A program made the position numbers and the translations under genes. DNA of 64,000 nucleotides, taken from an uncultured Fibrobacter sp. Its GTDB lineage: Bacteria; Fibrobacterota; Fibrobacteria; Fibrobacterales; Fibrobacteraceae. Positions 26,701-36,047 of this stretch are shown here, in pieces. The notes beneath the pieces are model-generated. The model was not told the DNA's origin and ran no database searches. It saw nothing but the letters and a program-made list of their open reading frames with translations. The stretch's first letter is position 1. Each line of letters opens with the position of its first letter. Location of the stretch: assembly GCA_934700345.1 (NCBI GenBank), contig CAKUXP010000015.1:9379-73378 (forward strand). Direction: 5' to 3'.

Positions 26701-27773
26701 AAATTCTTTTCGTTATTCGAGATATGGTGATTGGCGGGGCTGGCAAACAGCTGGCTTTGACGGCTAACGCATTGTCAAGAATGGGTCATAAAGTTTTTAT
26801 CTTTGCTTATTTCGGCGGGAAAAACGAGCATTTGCTAGATACCACCGTCTCCTATATTGCGCAAAATCCTGTTCCAAAATCAAAAATAAATGAATATCTC
26901 CTTTCTGTGTTTCATATTCGAAAGCAGATGAAGCTGATTAAACCTGATGTTGCGATTTCATGGCGTTGCAATTCAGGATGTTTTACTCGTTTAGCTGCTT
27001 TTAGATTGCCGTTAAAGGTGGTTTTTAGTGAAAGGAGCGATCCTTATACAGAAACTTCACTTGCTTTGAAAGTATCGGCTTTTATTGCCAGCTTTTCGGA
27101 TGGTGGAGTCTTTCAAACTGAAGCTGTCCGTAAATATTATAAACATTTGTATTCCAAAAGCATTGTTATCCCTAATCCTTTTGATAAAAATTTAAGTACT
27201 GAAAAGGTCCTCGGATATAATAAAAGAAAACTTGAAATTGTGCATGTTGCTCGCATGGTAATTTCTCAAAAACGCCAAGATTTAATGTTATTGGCTTTTA
27301 AAATTTTCTTAGAGAAATATCCGGATTATCGTTTAATGTTTTATGGCGATGGACCGGATTTGGAGTGCGTTCGTTTGTTTGCCAAAAATTTAGGTGTCGA
27401 AAAAAATACGATATTTTGTGGCGATGTAGTTGGTGCGGCGAGTCGAATTGGGAATGCAAAATTACTTGTTTTAACTTCGGATTATGAAGGAATCCCGAAT
27501 GTGATTATGGAAGCTTTTGCAATGGACGTTCCTGTTGTATCTACGGATTGCAGTCCAGGCGGTGCGAGAGTATTAATTGATGATGGTGAAAATGGATTTA
27601 TCGTACCTGCTGGTGAAGCAAAGAAGCTGGCTCAAAAAATGTGCTCTGTTGTGGAAAATGAATGCCTTGCTGAAAAATTCATCGAAAAAGGGAAAGAAAA
27701 GCTGAAGTTGTTTGAACCAAGTTCTATTTTCCAGAAATGGAATGAGTATTTGAAGTTGTGTTATCGTATTTAG
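26697..27773 (+). CDS. glycosyltransferase family 4
   Basis: 358-aa GT-B enzyme starting with GTG 26697 inside the previous stop (GTGA). Features are FVIRDMVIGGAGKQLALTANALSRMGHKV at the N-terminus, VFSERSDPYTE mid-way, and in the C-terminal domain IVHVARMVISQKRQDLML, LMFYGDGPDLECVRLFAKNL, IFCGDVVGAASRIGNAKLLVLTSDYEGIPNVIMEAFAMDVPVVSTDCSPGGARVLI with both EX7E glutamates. This is like the PglJ/GalNAc-transferase side of GT4. It acts on the cytoplasmic face in assembly of the repeat unit. Confidence 0.88.
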   Translation: MKILFVIRDMVIGGAGKQLALTANALSRMGHKVFIFAYFGGKNEHLLDTTVSYIAQNPVPKSKINEYLLSVFHIRKQMKLIKPDVAISWRCNSGCFTRLAAFRLPLKVVFSERSDPYTETSLALKVSAFIASFSDGGVFQTEAVRKYYKHLYSKSIVIPNPFDKNLSTEKVLGYNKRKLEIVHVARMVISQKRQDLMLLAFKIFLEKYPDYRLMFYGDGPDLECVRLFAKNLGVEKNTIFCGDVVGAASRIGNAKLLVLTSDYEGIPNVIMEAFAMDVPVVSTDCSPGGARVLIDDGENGFIVPAGEAKKLAQKMCSVVENECLAEKFIEKGKEKLKLFEPSSIFQKWNEYLKLCYRI

Positions 27774-27792
27774 ATTTATTGAGAGTGTTTTT

Positions 27793-28896
27793 GTGTTGAT
27801 TTATTTGGTAACATTTTCTTTGTCTTTGTTGTGCTATGCAATTGCTATTCGAGCAAAAAGTAGAATGTTTAAGGGAGGATGCCTTTTTCTTTGCATTGTT
27901 ATTCCAGCTTTGCTTGCTGGACTAAGAGACCCTCTTGTAGGAAAAGATTATAGTGTATATGGAGAGTATGCTTGGAATGCAGCAATTTCTTCGGCTTCTT
28001 GGAAATCTTATATCCATAATTCTATAAGTTTGGTAACGAATCTTGAAATTTTTTATCTTTTCTTTAATTTTTTTACTAGTCGTTTTTCGGATGATTTTCA
28101 TGTGTTCTTTTTTGTTCATCAATTTTGTTTAATGTGTATGGTTGTTTATGTTGCGTTAAAGTGTAGAAAATACAAAGCATCTACATTTATTTTATTCTTT
28201 TATTTTTTTGCCTTATATAATATATCATTTAATTTGCTGCGGCAGATTTTTGCGTTGGTATTTTCTTTGATTGCTTTTCTATGGTTGATTGAAAGTAACC
28301 GAAAAAAAAGTGTCCTCTTTTTTTTGCTATCTTGCTTAGCTCATAAGTCTTCGTATTTTGCCGTTTTTATTCTAGCTTTAAGGGCAATGATTGGAAAGTT
28401 TCGAAACAATAAACTGCTTTTAATTACTTTATTGGGTTTTATCTTTATTGCTGGCTTTTCATCCTTTACGATGCTTATGAATTTTATGATTTCAAGTGGA
28501 CTGTATTCAGATCATTATAGTGCGTATGTTGGAATGGTTGGATTTAAAACTCATAAAATAGATATTTTGTTTCTTATAGGAATAATTTTCTGTTTAATTT
28601 TCTTTATAAAAAAGAAAAATCGAGCAAAAAATATATATGAAATGGCTTTATTTATGTCGATAATCTCGATACTATTTCATTTGTTTGGAAGTCTAGTTGA
28701 AATTGCTGCGAGAGTGGCTTTATATTATGAGTTTCCTTTGTGTATTTTGCTATTAATGAGTTCTACGAAAAAGAAAGATTCTCAAAAACTTTTAACAGGA
28801 GCTTTTTTTCTTCTGCTTTGTCGTTGGTTTTATTTGGCAATCGTTACGGGGTATGATTGGACAATTCCTTATACATCAAGAATTCTAGGGATCTGA
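27793..28896 (+). CDS. EpsG-family polysaccharide polymerase (Wzy-like)
   Basis: 367-aa integral membrane protein with about ten helices. It carries EpsG-type features: AGLRDPLVGKDYSVYGEY in the first periplasmic loop, FNLLRQIFALVFSLIAF, and LAHKSSYFAVF. Such proteins polymerise undecaprenyl-linked repeat units in the periplasm. The GTG start at 27793 is 19 bp after the previous stop and the next gene begins one base after its stop. Very AT-rich. It sits between glycosyltransferases, while a Wzx-type flippase is found separately at 37.7 kb, so the two together could make up a Wzx/Wzy pathway. Confidence 0.8.
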   Translation: MLIYLVTFSLSLLCYAIAIRAKSRMFKGGCLFLCIVIPALLAGLRDPLVGKDYSVYGEYAWNAAISSASWKSYIHNSISLVTNLEIFYLFFNFFTSRFSDDFHVFFFVHQFCLMCMVVYVALKCRKYKASTFILFFYFFALYNISFNLLRQIFALVFSLIAFLWLIESNRKKSVLFFLLSCLAHKSSYFAVFILALRAMIGKFRNNKLLLITLLGFIFIAGFSSFTMLMNFMISSGLYSDHYSAYVGMVGFKTHKIDILFLIGIIFCLIFFIKKKNRAKNIYEMALFMSIISILFHLFGSLVEIAARVALYYEFPLCILLLMSSTKKKDSQKLLTGAFFLLLCRWFYLAIVTGYDWTIPYTSRILGI

Positions 28897-28897
28897 T

Positions 28898-30031
28898 ATG
28901 ATTCGTGTTGTTCATTTTATAGACACTCTTTTTCAAGGTGGCGCTGAAACATTAGTTAAAGATTATGCTCGATTTTTGGATAAGAAAAAATTTAATTTGA
29001 CGGTTCTCTGTTTACGTAGAACTGAGTCTCCTTATGAAAGGATAATTGAAAGCTTTGGCGTAAATGTTATATATATTTGCGACTATTTTGGTTCCTGTAA
29101 AACTTTTTGTGGGCGTGTAAAAAACAAACTTGCTAAAACTTTTGGACTGTATCATTTAAAAATTAAGAGAATTTTGTTTGATTTGCAGCCTGATGTTGTT
29201 CATGCTCACCTTGCGGTTCTTCGTTATTTAAAATATGCTGATTTAAATTCAACGAAAATTTTTTATACAGTGCATAGCGAACCACTGAGATATTGGCATT
29301 GTTCTACGAGTATTTCAAAAAAAGAATTTGAAGCTTGTTGTTGGTTGATAAAAGAAAAAAAATTACAACTTATTGCTTTGCATAATTCGATGCGGATTGG
29401 ACTTAATCGTTTGTTTGGTATAGATGATACGATTATTATTAATAACGGAATAGATTTTTCTAAATTTAGTAATGTTTTGGCGAAAGAAAAGAGCCGAAAA
29501 AAATTAAAAATTCCTGAGAATACCTTTGTTATTGGTCATTTGGGACGATTTATTCAAGAAAAGAATCATGTCTTTTTGTTGAAAATTTTCGCTAGGCTCA
29601 TTGAAAAGAAATCAAATTCTTTGTTGCTATTAATTGGTTCTGGACCTTTGCTTGATTCTATAAAATTAAAAATTAACGAGTTGCATCTTGAAAATAATGT
29701 TCATATTCTAAGTAATAGAACAGATGTCCCCGACTTGTTAAATGCTATGGATGTTTTTGCTTTTCCTTCTATTTATGAAGGCTTGGGGATTGCGCTCATA
29801 GAAGCGCAAAAAATGGGGTTGCCTTGTGTTGTATCAGATAAAGTACCTTCGGCTGCTACAATATCAAACCTTGTAACCACATTACAATTGACTGCGGCTG
29901 AAGAGAAATGGGTAGATGCTTTGTTAAAACCAAAACCTAAGATTGTGAAGTATCTGAATTTGGAATCATGGGATATTCGAAATGTTGTAAAACAGCTGGA
30001 AATACTTTATCAAAAAAAATCTGAGGATTAA
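28898..30031 (+). CDS. glycosyltransferase family 4
   Basis: 377-aa GT-B enzyme. The N-terminal domain opens VVHFIDTLFQGGAETLVKDYARFLDKKKF, typical of GT4 enzymes that bind a lipid-linked acceptor, with DVVHAHLAVLRYLKYA. The C-terminal domain has VIGHLGRFIQEKNHVFLLKIF, LLLIGSGPLLDSIK, NVHILSNRTDVPDLLNAMDVFAFPSIYEGLGIALIEAQKMGLPCVVSD, again with EX7E. It is spaced one base from its neighbours on both sides, so clearly part of one operon. Confidence 0.88.
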   Translation: MIRVVHFIDTLFQGGAETLVKDYARFLDKKKFNLTVLCLRRTESPYERIIESFGVNVIYICDYFGSCKTFCGRVKNKLAKTFGLYHLKIKRILFDLQPDVVHAHLAVLRYLKYADLNSTKIFYTVHSEPLRYWHCSTSISKKEFEACCWLIKEKKLQLIALHNSMRIGLNRLFGIDDTIIINNGIDFSKFSNVLAKEKSRKKLKIPENTFVIGHLGRFIQEKNHVFLLKIFARLIEKKSNSLLLLIGSGPLLDSIKLKINELHLENNVHILSNRTDVPDLLNAMDVFAFPSIYEGLGIALIEAQKMGLPCVVSDKVPSAATISNLVTTLQLTAAEEKWVDALLKPKPKIVKYLNLESWDIRNVVKQLEILYQKKSED

Positions 30032-30032
30032 G

Positions 30033-30983
30033 ATGTTAAAGGTTAGTGTTATTGTTGCTATATATCAAGCCGAGCTATATCTTTATAGATGCTTGGAAAG
30101 CCTTCAAAGACAGACGCTTCAAGAAATAGAAATATTGCTTATTGACGATGGCAGTAAAGATTCTTCTGGAAATATTTGTGATGAATATGTAAAAAAAAAT
30201 GACAAATTTAAAGTTATTCATAAAAAAAACGAAGGCGTGAGTTCGGCGCGCCAAATGGGGCTAAATTCTGCTTGTGGTGAATATGTGATTCATGTCGATC
30301 CCGATGATTGGGTGGATGAAAATATGCTCAGAGACCTATATGAATTCGCTAAAAAAAACAATTCGGATTTGGTTATTTGTGATTACTACCAAGAATTGAA
30401 TGGAGCATCTCATTATGTACAACAGAAGCCTAAGTCTCTCAAGAATAAGGATTTTTTTTATGAGTTAATCAATAATCTGCATGGGAGTTGTTGGAATAAA
30501 TTAGTTCGTCGATCTTGTTTTTTTAAATACAACATCCAGTTTCCAATAAATATGACTATGTGGGAAGATAAATATGTGAATCTTTGCTTGGCGGCAAATC
30601 CTATATCAGTTGCGTATTTTCCTAAAGCATATTATCATTATGATGAATCGATAAATATAAATGGTGCTGTTCGCTCATGGACGAAGAAAAAATTAATGTC
30701 TCAGATTTATTTAATCAATTGGCTAGATTCTTTAAATAATCCTGTTATAAAAAAAGAAATTTTAACATTAAAAAAGATGGCTAAAAAGACGGCTTTTTTT
30801 ACTCAAAAAATCGGGACAAAAGAGTTTAGAAATCTATATCCAGAAATAAAGAATTTATATAAATTTAATGTTAAACAATTGGGGCGTTTCCCTTTTCTAA
30901 TTTTTATTGCGGAAAATTTTTCTTTAACATTGGCTAGGTTTTTGCAAAAGTGCAAAGATTGCGTCAAAAAATATAAATCATAG
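30033..30983 (+). CDS. glycosyltransferase family 2
   Basis: 316-aa GT-A enzyme. The start LKVSVIVAIYQAELYLYRCLESLQRQTLQEIEILLIDDGSKDSSG is the classical GT2 N-terminus, with SSARQMGLNSACGEYVIHVDPDDWVDENML supplying the DXD motif (DPDD) and DCV-type C-terminal part SCWNKLVRRSCF ... MWEDKYVNLCLA. It resembles EpsJ/WcaA-type transferases. It follows the GT4 gene by one base. Very AT-rich, like the rest of the cluster. Confidence 0.88.
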   Translation: MLKVSVIVAIYQAELYLYRCLESLQRQTLQEIEILLIDDGSKDSSGNICDEYVKKNDKFKVIHKKNEGVSSARQMGLNSACGEYVIHVDPDDWVDENMLRDLYEFAKKNNSDLVICDYYQELNGASHYVQQKPKSLKNKDFFYELINNLHGSCWNKLVRRSCFFKYNIQFPINMTMWEDKYVNLCLAANPISVAYFPKAYYHYDESININGAVRSWTKKKLMSQIYLINWLDSLNNPVIKKEILTLKKMAKKTAFFTQKIGTKEFRNLYPEIKNLYKFNVKQLGRFPFLIFIAENFSLTLARFLQKCKDCVKKYKS

Positions 30984-31001
30984 TCAAAGTCTGGAGCTTT
31001 T

Positions 31002-32066
31002 GTGGAAAAATTTGAAATCAACTTTCATTATGAAAAAAACTATGGAGCTTTTTTGCAGGCTTATGCTTTGCAATGTAAGATTGGGACGAAAATCATCAAT
31101 TTCTGTCCAGGAATATTTTATTACAAATTTGTTGGCGAAGCTTCTTTGAAAAAGCATCCGATTTTGGGTCATTTGCTACACTTTATAAGGTATTGTCGAT
31201 TTCGGATTAGATTGGGATTACATTTCCCTGAGTTTAAAAAATTAAACAAAACAAAAAAAAATTCATCTGTACCATCTGTAAAAAAATTATACCTTGCTAA
31301 TGACGCTGCCTATATTGTCGGTTCCGACCAAGTTTGGAATCCTCAATTTATTTTTCGTAGAGAAGATTTTTATTTTTTGAATTTCACTCCGAAAAATTCA
31401 AAGCGCATCTCCTACGCCGCTTCCCTCGGCATGAAAGAATGGCCCAAATCTTTCGAGCAAAAGGTCCTCCCCATGCTCAAGCGTTTTGACGCCATCAGCG
31501 TCCGCGAAGAAAGTGCGGTTTCTTACCTGACTTCGCTCGGGCTCAAGAATGTTGTCTGCGTCTGCGACCCGACGATTTTGCACAAAGGGGACTTTTATCG
31601 AAAGGAATTCCCTTATGAAAAGATCGAAGAAGAGTTCTCGTTTGTCTATCGCATCCGCGAAGTCGTTCCTGATTCTGTACAAAGTATTCTTCTGCCGCAA
31701 AATAAGGAAATCTGGCTTTCGAAACCATGGCGGTGGAGGCTTCCGTCTGTCACCCAGTGGCTTCAGAATATCGACAACGCGAAATTTGTTGTAACGGATT
31801 CTTTCCATTGCGCCGTGTTCTGCATCCTTTTCCACAAGCCTTTTTTGGTGATTCCCAACCGTTCAACCGGCAAGGGGATGAATGAACGCTTTGCGACCTT
31901 GCTCGGAAAGACGGGGTTGGAATATCGCACTCTGACTTGCGAGGAATCCAGCGAAGAGGCCTTGCAAAAATTGAATACTCCGGTTGATTGGGAAAAGGTC
32001 GATGCGATTCTCGAAGACTGGCGGACCTATTCGGCGAACTGGCTGGAGAAGGCGTTGGGGGAGTAG
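31002..32066 (+). CDS. polysaccharide pyruvyl transferase family protein, compositionally chimeric
   Basis: 354-aa protein of the WcaK/CsaB family, which adds pyruvate ketals to surface sugars. Markers are HYEKNYGAFLQAYAL at the N-terminus, VGSDQVWNPQF near residue 105, YAASLGMKEWP, ISVREESAVSYL, VCDPTIL, FVVTDSFHCAVFCILFHKPFLVI and a final ALGE. The first 390 bases are AT-rich with runs of A and T like the upstream cluster; from about 31,395 on, the sequence turns abruptly GC-rich (CGCATCTCCTACGCCGCTTC) and stays so to the stop. The frame is intact, so this may be a functional hybrid made by homologous recombination within the gene. Confidence 0.87.
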   Translation: MEKFEINFHYEKNYGAFLQAYALQCKIGTKIINFCPGIFYYKFVGEASLKKHPILGHLLHFIRYCRFRIRLGLHFPEFKKLNKTKKNSSVPSVKKLYLANDAAYIVGSDQVWNPQFIFRREDFYFLNFTPKNSKRISYAASLGMKEWPKSFEQKVLPMLKRFDAISVREESAVSYLTSLGLKNVVCVCDPTILHKGDFYRKEFPYEKIEEEFSFVYRIREVVPDSVQSILLPQNKEIWLSKPWRWRLPSVTQWLQNIDNAKFVVTDSFHCAVFCILFHKPFLVIPNRSTGKGMNERFATLLGKTGLEYRTLTCEESSEEALQKLNTPVDWEKVDAILEDWRTYSANWLEKALGE

Positions 32067-32154
32067 GCTTTTTTGTTTGAATCTAAGATCTTTGTATTGC
32101 TCTAATAATCAATATAATCTATATTGAACAAGGTTTCTTTCCAAGGATTTTAAA

Positions 32155-34104
32155 ATGAGACTCAAGGCGTTTAAAATTGAAAATTTTAAATCGATACAAA
32201 ATACAGAAATTTTTCTTGATGAAAAATTGAATGTCTTGACAGGTGCGAATAACTGCGGAAAGACAACAATTATTGAAGCAATTGCTTTTTGGGTTGAATG
32301 CTTTGAAAAGTTAGTTTCTAGGGCAAAAAGAACTGTAAAAGGGCGTTACAATGCAGGGGATTATATTCTTGGCCCTTCAACAAACCGTTATTTTGAATTT
32401 GGTGAGATTGCAAGCGTTCGCGCCCCCCATTTTGAAGATGTATTTATTAACCGAAATATAAAAAAAACAATTAAATTGACGGCGATGCTTGTTTCCGTAG
32501 AAAACAAGATAGAATTGAAAATCCCTATATCTATCAGAAGTTCCACGAAATCCAGATATGCCATCAAATTAGAAAATGAATTCTCTTTTAAATATCGAAC
32601 TTTTAATGCGTTGTTTGTAAATTGGCCAAATCCTATTTCTGAAGTTTATGCTAGTCCGGTAGCGAGCATAAATTTAACGGAGGCATTTGTTACGGGGCCT
32701 CAATTACAGGAACAGATAAAAAAGCGGGAGTCTGGGAAGATTTTTAGAAATCGACTCTATAAATTATACCATTCTTCCTCTTTTCAAAAATTCGAAAGCG
32801 ATGTCTCCTATATTCTATATGATACCGGGACAATTCCAAAGATTCATTTCTATTGTACTTCGGACATAAATCGGGACAAGACCGTATCCTTCAATTTTAA
32901 ATTGGATTCGGATTTTGTTGATGTGGAAAAGGATATTGCTCTGCTTGGCAGTGGTTCTTTGCAGATTATTGAAATCTTGCTGGACATTTATAATTTTGTC
33001 GAAGAAAAGAAGGACTTGATTTTAGTTCTGCTCGATGAACCGGATAGCCATATTCACCGGGACATGCAGCGGCGTTTGTTGGAAGTTTTAAAGCGTTCCG
33101 CCTCGAACAGTCAAATTGTCATGACGACTCACAATGAAGCTTTGATTCGTTCTACTCGTCTAAAAAATCTATTCCATATCGATGCGTCGATGAGCGTCAT
33201 CAGATGCGTTGATACAGGTGAATTATCCAAAATAAATAAACCTCATTTTGCTGGGCTTTACCCCAGTGAAATTTCTCCGGTCATACAAGATGTTTCGGGA
33301 GGCTTTACTGGGCTAGATTTTATTAGTGCTTTGGAAGCGGATAAGATTGTATTTGTTGAAGGTGATAGCGATGCGAGATTGTTGTACTGTCTTTATCGCA
33401 AGAGAATCGAAAATAATGGGAAAAAACTTGCGTTTTGGGTTTTAGGAGGAATCTCTAAAGTTTTAGACAAAGTCGATGGCTATAAAACGGTATTTCAGGA
33501 TATTAAGAATGGAATTTCTTTGTGGGATAAGTCTGTCGTGGTATTCGATCAGGATGCTGTATTGGATGTGCATCGAAAACTTATTCAAGAAAAACTAAAG
33601 ACGAAATTTTGCTTAAACTCTTTCGTGATGGACGCTTATACGCAAGAATCAGTTTTGTTGACGGATCCTGAAAAATTATTTGAGTTGTTGTGTGCTGTGT
33701 ATGGTTTGAACGTTTCGCTGAATTCTTTCTTGGGTTCTTATCGGAAACAAGTCACAGAAATTGAGAAGAAAATAAAGGTGCGCAATTCATTGGAGGTTAT
33801 CTGTTCTTCAAACAAAGTGACTGAATATATTGGGAATTACCTCAAAAAGATGAATGAAAAATTTGAATGTAGGGTTAAATACCAGGAAGCAAAGTTGTCT
33901 AAGGAGATGGCTGATTATTATAAGGTCCAGCCGATTTGCAAATTGGCCACAAAGGCTGATGTGGAAGAAATCATCAATGCGGTTTTAAAAGATCTGGGTT
34001 CCGATAAAACGTATTCAGAAGCGGATTTTTATCTTTTTGCCCAAAAAGCCGATACCAAGACGATGTTTGATGCTTGGAATAAAGTGGTGGAGTTTATCGG
34101 GTGA
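32155..34104 (+). CDS. OLD-like AAA ATPase with TOPRIM domain
   Basis: 649-aa protein combining an SMC/ABC-type ATPase and a TOPRIM nuclease domain, the architecture of OLD and GajA-like anti-phage proteins. Walker A is GANNCGKTT (Lys36), the signature region LLGSGSLQIIEIL lies near residue 263, and Walker B is LVLLDEPDSHIH (Asp294, Glu295), followed by MTTHNEALI with the switch His. The TOPRIM part begins at about residue 395: KIVFVEGDSDARLL (Glu402) and VVVFDQDAV (Asp465-x-Asp467). The C-terminal 150 residues are helical with a coiled-coil look. It has its own promoter region and no UvrD partner next to it, so it would be a single-gene system. AT-rich compared with both flanks. Confidence 0.85.
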   Translation: MRLKAFKIENFKSIQNTEIFLDEKLNVLTGANNCGKTTIIEAIAFWVECFEKLVSRAKRTVKGRYNAGDYILGPSTNRYFEFGEIASVRAPHFEDVFINRNIKKTIKLTAMLVSVENKIELKIPISIRSSTKSRYAIKLENEFSFKYRTFNALFVNWPNPISEVYASPVASINLTEAFVTGPQLQEQIKKRESGKIFRNRLYKLYHSSSFQKFESDVSYILYDTGTIPKIHFYCTSDINRDKTVSFNFKLDSDFVDVEKDIALLGSGSLQIIEILLDIYNFVEEKKDLILVLLDEPDSHIHRDMQRRLLEVLKRSASNSQIVMTTHNEALIRSTRLKNLFHIDASMSVIRCVDTGELSKINKPHFAGLYPSEISPVIQDVSGGFTGLDFISALEADKIVFVEGDSDARLLYCLYRKRIENNGKKLAFWVLGGISKVLDKVDGYKTVFQDIKNGISLWDKSVVVFDQDAVLDVHRKLIQEKLKTKFCLNSFVMDAYTQESVLLTDPEKLFELLCAVYGLNVSLNSFLGSYRKQVTEIEKKIKVRNSLEVICSSNKVTEYIGNYLKKMNEKFECRVKYQEAKLSKEMADYYKVQPICKLATKADVEEIINAVLKDLGSDKTYSEADFYLFAQKADTKTMFDAWNKVVEFIG

Positions 34105-34141
34105 TTGTAGATTTCTATTTTTCCCAAAAAAGATAAGAGAA

Positions 34142-35923
34142 ATGTCTAGACTATTCAAATTTTTATCCGGAGCGATTTCTCGTCCGGTTCTGGAATGTCC
34201 AGCTAGTTTTGTCTTCTTGACCGTATTGCTGTGGGTTCCTTCCTGGACGCGCGAAATTTCCGTGACAAGCCTTTTTCAGGTGCTTTGCAATCTGCTTTTT
34301 AGTTCGGCTGCGATCTTCTTGATTTGCGTGGTGGCGCATCTTTTGGGCAGAGTTGTGCGTTCGCTTAAAATTGTCTGGTTGGGAATTTCGCATGTTCTGG
34401 TCTATGGCGTTTTCTTTTTCGAGTGCTTTCTTCTTTTTTTCTTTGGGTGTCACATGAACGCGAACATCTTTCAGCTAATCGAAGAGACGAATCCGCAAGA
34501 GACTTCCGAATTTTTTACCGTATATGTGTTGAACGGAAAGTTCTTCGTTTTATGCGCAGGTATGCTCTTGTTTGCTGTTGTTGAATTTTTCTCGAGGAAG
34601 ATAGTCGCTTCGCTCCTGTCGCTTCGCTCCTGTCGCTTCGCTCTAAGTGTTTATCTTCTATTAGCCTTGTGCGTTTTGCTGAACAATGCCAGATACTATT
34701 CGCTTGAGTTTCGCGAAGATTGGCATCGTGCGCAAAATTCGGCGGCAATAAAGTCGCCATTGTTTTACGGATTTCAGGCTCTTTCACAATTCTTGCAGGA
34801 GCGAGATGCTTTTGAAATTTGCGCCATTAGCAATTCGGATGTCCGTGCCATTTCTTTGGATTCCGTTCCTAAGACGATTGTTGTCGTTATTGGAGAATCA
34901 TTCAATCGACATCACTCCAGTTTGTACGGTTATCCTCTGGAAACAAACCCAAAACTTTCTAGGTTGAATGGGTTGTCTATTTACGACAATGTTGTTTCGC
35001 CAATCAATGCGACCTCTTCTGCGTTCAGGCTTTTCCTTTCTATGGCGAGTATGGACGATTCCCGCGAATGGAGCGAAACCCCGCTGTTCCCGGCAATATT
35101 CAAGTCGGCAGGTTACAATGTTGTCTTTTACAGCAACCAGTTCGTGCCGGCTGTTGGAATGGATACCTATGATGCGTCTTGTGGATTTTTTAACCATCCC
35201 GCGCTTGCCCCTAAACTTTTCTCCCACAGAAATACACAAAAGTTCCAATACGACGGGGAACTTCTTTATGATTACATGTCAAAACGAGACTCTTTGGAAT
35301 CGAATTTTCAGAATTTGGTTATTCTTCATCTATACGGGCAGCATGTAAATCCTGTGATGCGTTTTCCTCCGACACGAGCAAAATTCAATGAAGATGATTA
35401 TGGCTTTCGCCAAGATTTAACGAGAGAACAAAAGCGCTATGTTGCTTCTTATGACAATGCGACGCTTTACAACGATTCCATTGTCGATTCGATTATTCAA
35501 ATGTATCGCGATCGAATTGCGGCGGTTGTGTACTTTGCGGACCATGGCGATGAAGCGTACGATTTCAGAAATCATGTCGGTCGTTCTCGCGGGCTCCATC
35601 TTTTGGGTGCGCAGGGACTTCAAGCCCAGCTGGATGTTCCCTTTATGATTTGGCTTTCTGATTCCTGGAGAGAAAAGTATCCCGACGACGAATCGCGAAT
35701 CCGGAGGCATTTGCACGATCCGTTTGTAATGGACGATTTGCCGCACATGCTTTTGGACCTTGCCCGGGTAAATCATGCTGACTACAATCCGAAAAAGAGC
35801 CTGATTTCTGACGAGTTTGACGTTTCGCGGAAGCGGATTATCCGTCCGCTCGCATCGGAGCCTGTCGATTACGATTCGGTGTGCTCGAAAGGATTGGTTG
35901 GCAAAGGTTCTTCTTCTCTTTGA
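34142..35923 (+). CDS. phosphoethanolamine transferase-like, sulfatase family membrane protein
   Basis: Inner-membrane enzyme of the EptA/CptA type that transfers phosphoethanolamine to a surface glycan or lipid A. The 593-aa protein has five hydrophobic segments in the first 210 residues and a periplasmic alkaline-phosphatase-like domain. Motifs: VVIGESFNRHHSSLYGY, where Ser253 takes the place of the usual nucleophilic Thr, metal ligands in DNVVSPINATSSAFRL, the Asp467-His468 of VYFADHGDEAYD, and NHVGRSRG. ATG 34142 is chosen because the hydrophobic region starts there; the frame is open to 34037 within the previous gene. A 14-bp tandem repeat lies at codons 155-167. It probably decorates the surface polymer of this locus. 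Confidence 0.82.
   Translation: MSRLFKFLSGAISRPVLECPASFVFLTVLLWVPSWTREISVTSLFQVLCNLLFSSAAIFLICVVAHLLGRVVRSLKIVWLGISHVLVYGVFFFECFLLFFFGCHMNANIFQLIEETNPQETSEFFTVYVLNGKFFVLCAGMLLFAVVEFFSRKIVASLLSLRSCRFALSVYLLLALCVLLNNARYYSLEFREDWHRAQNSAAIKSPLFYGFQALSQFLQERDAFEICAISNSDVRAISLDSVPKTIVVVIGESFNRHHSSLYGYPLETNPKLSRLNGLSIYDNVVSPINATSSAFRLFLSMASMDDSREWSETPLFPAIFKSAGYNVVFYSNQFVPAVGMDTYDASCGFFNHPALAPKLFSHRNTQKFQYDGELLYDYMSKRDSLESNFQNLVILHLYGQHVNPVMRFPPTRAKFNEDDYGFRQDLTREQKRYVASYDNATLYNDSIVDSIIQMYRDRIAAVVYFADHGDEAYDFRNHVGRSRGLHLLGAQGLQAQLDVPFMIWLSDSWREKYPDDESRIRRHLHDPFVMDDLPHMLLDLARVNHADYNPKKSLISDEFDVSRKRIIRPLASEPVDYDSVCSKGLVGKGSSSL
34604..34643 (+). repeat. 14-bp tandem repeat inside the phosphoethanolamine transferase gene
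   Basis: The unit GTCGCTTCGCTCCT occurs twice exactly (34604-34617, 34618-34631) and a third time with its last two bases changed (34632-34645). Fourteen is not a multiple of three, so gain or loss of one unit would shift the reading frame within the membrane domain. Confidence 0.8.
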
Positions 35924-36047
35924 CAGAATAGTTTTTTGTATATCGCGACCATGGCCTGTCCGTCTTTTTAAAAGTGCTAGACGGCATGACGGATCAACTT
36001 TTTAGCTTTGCAAAAAAAAGTTCAAGTTCACCTTGGACGGAACACTG

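Noticed and set aside
35920..35944. TTGACA followed by TATATC after the transferase gene, similar to the NYN promoter
   Set aside because: Spacer is only 13 bp and no gene or clear RNA follows on that strand, so it is probably a chance match or a decayed copy.
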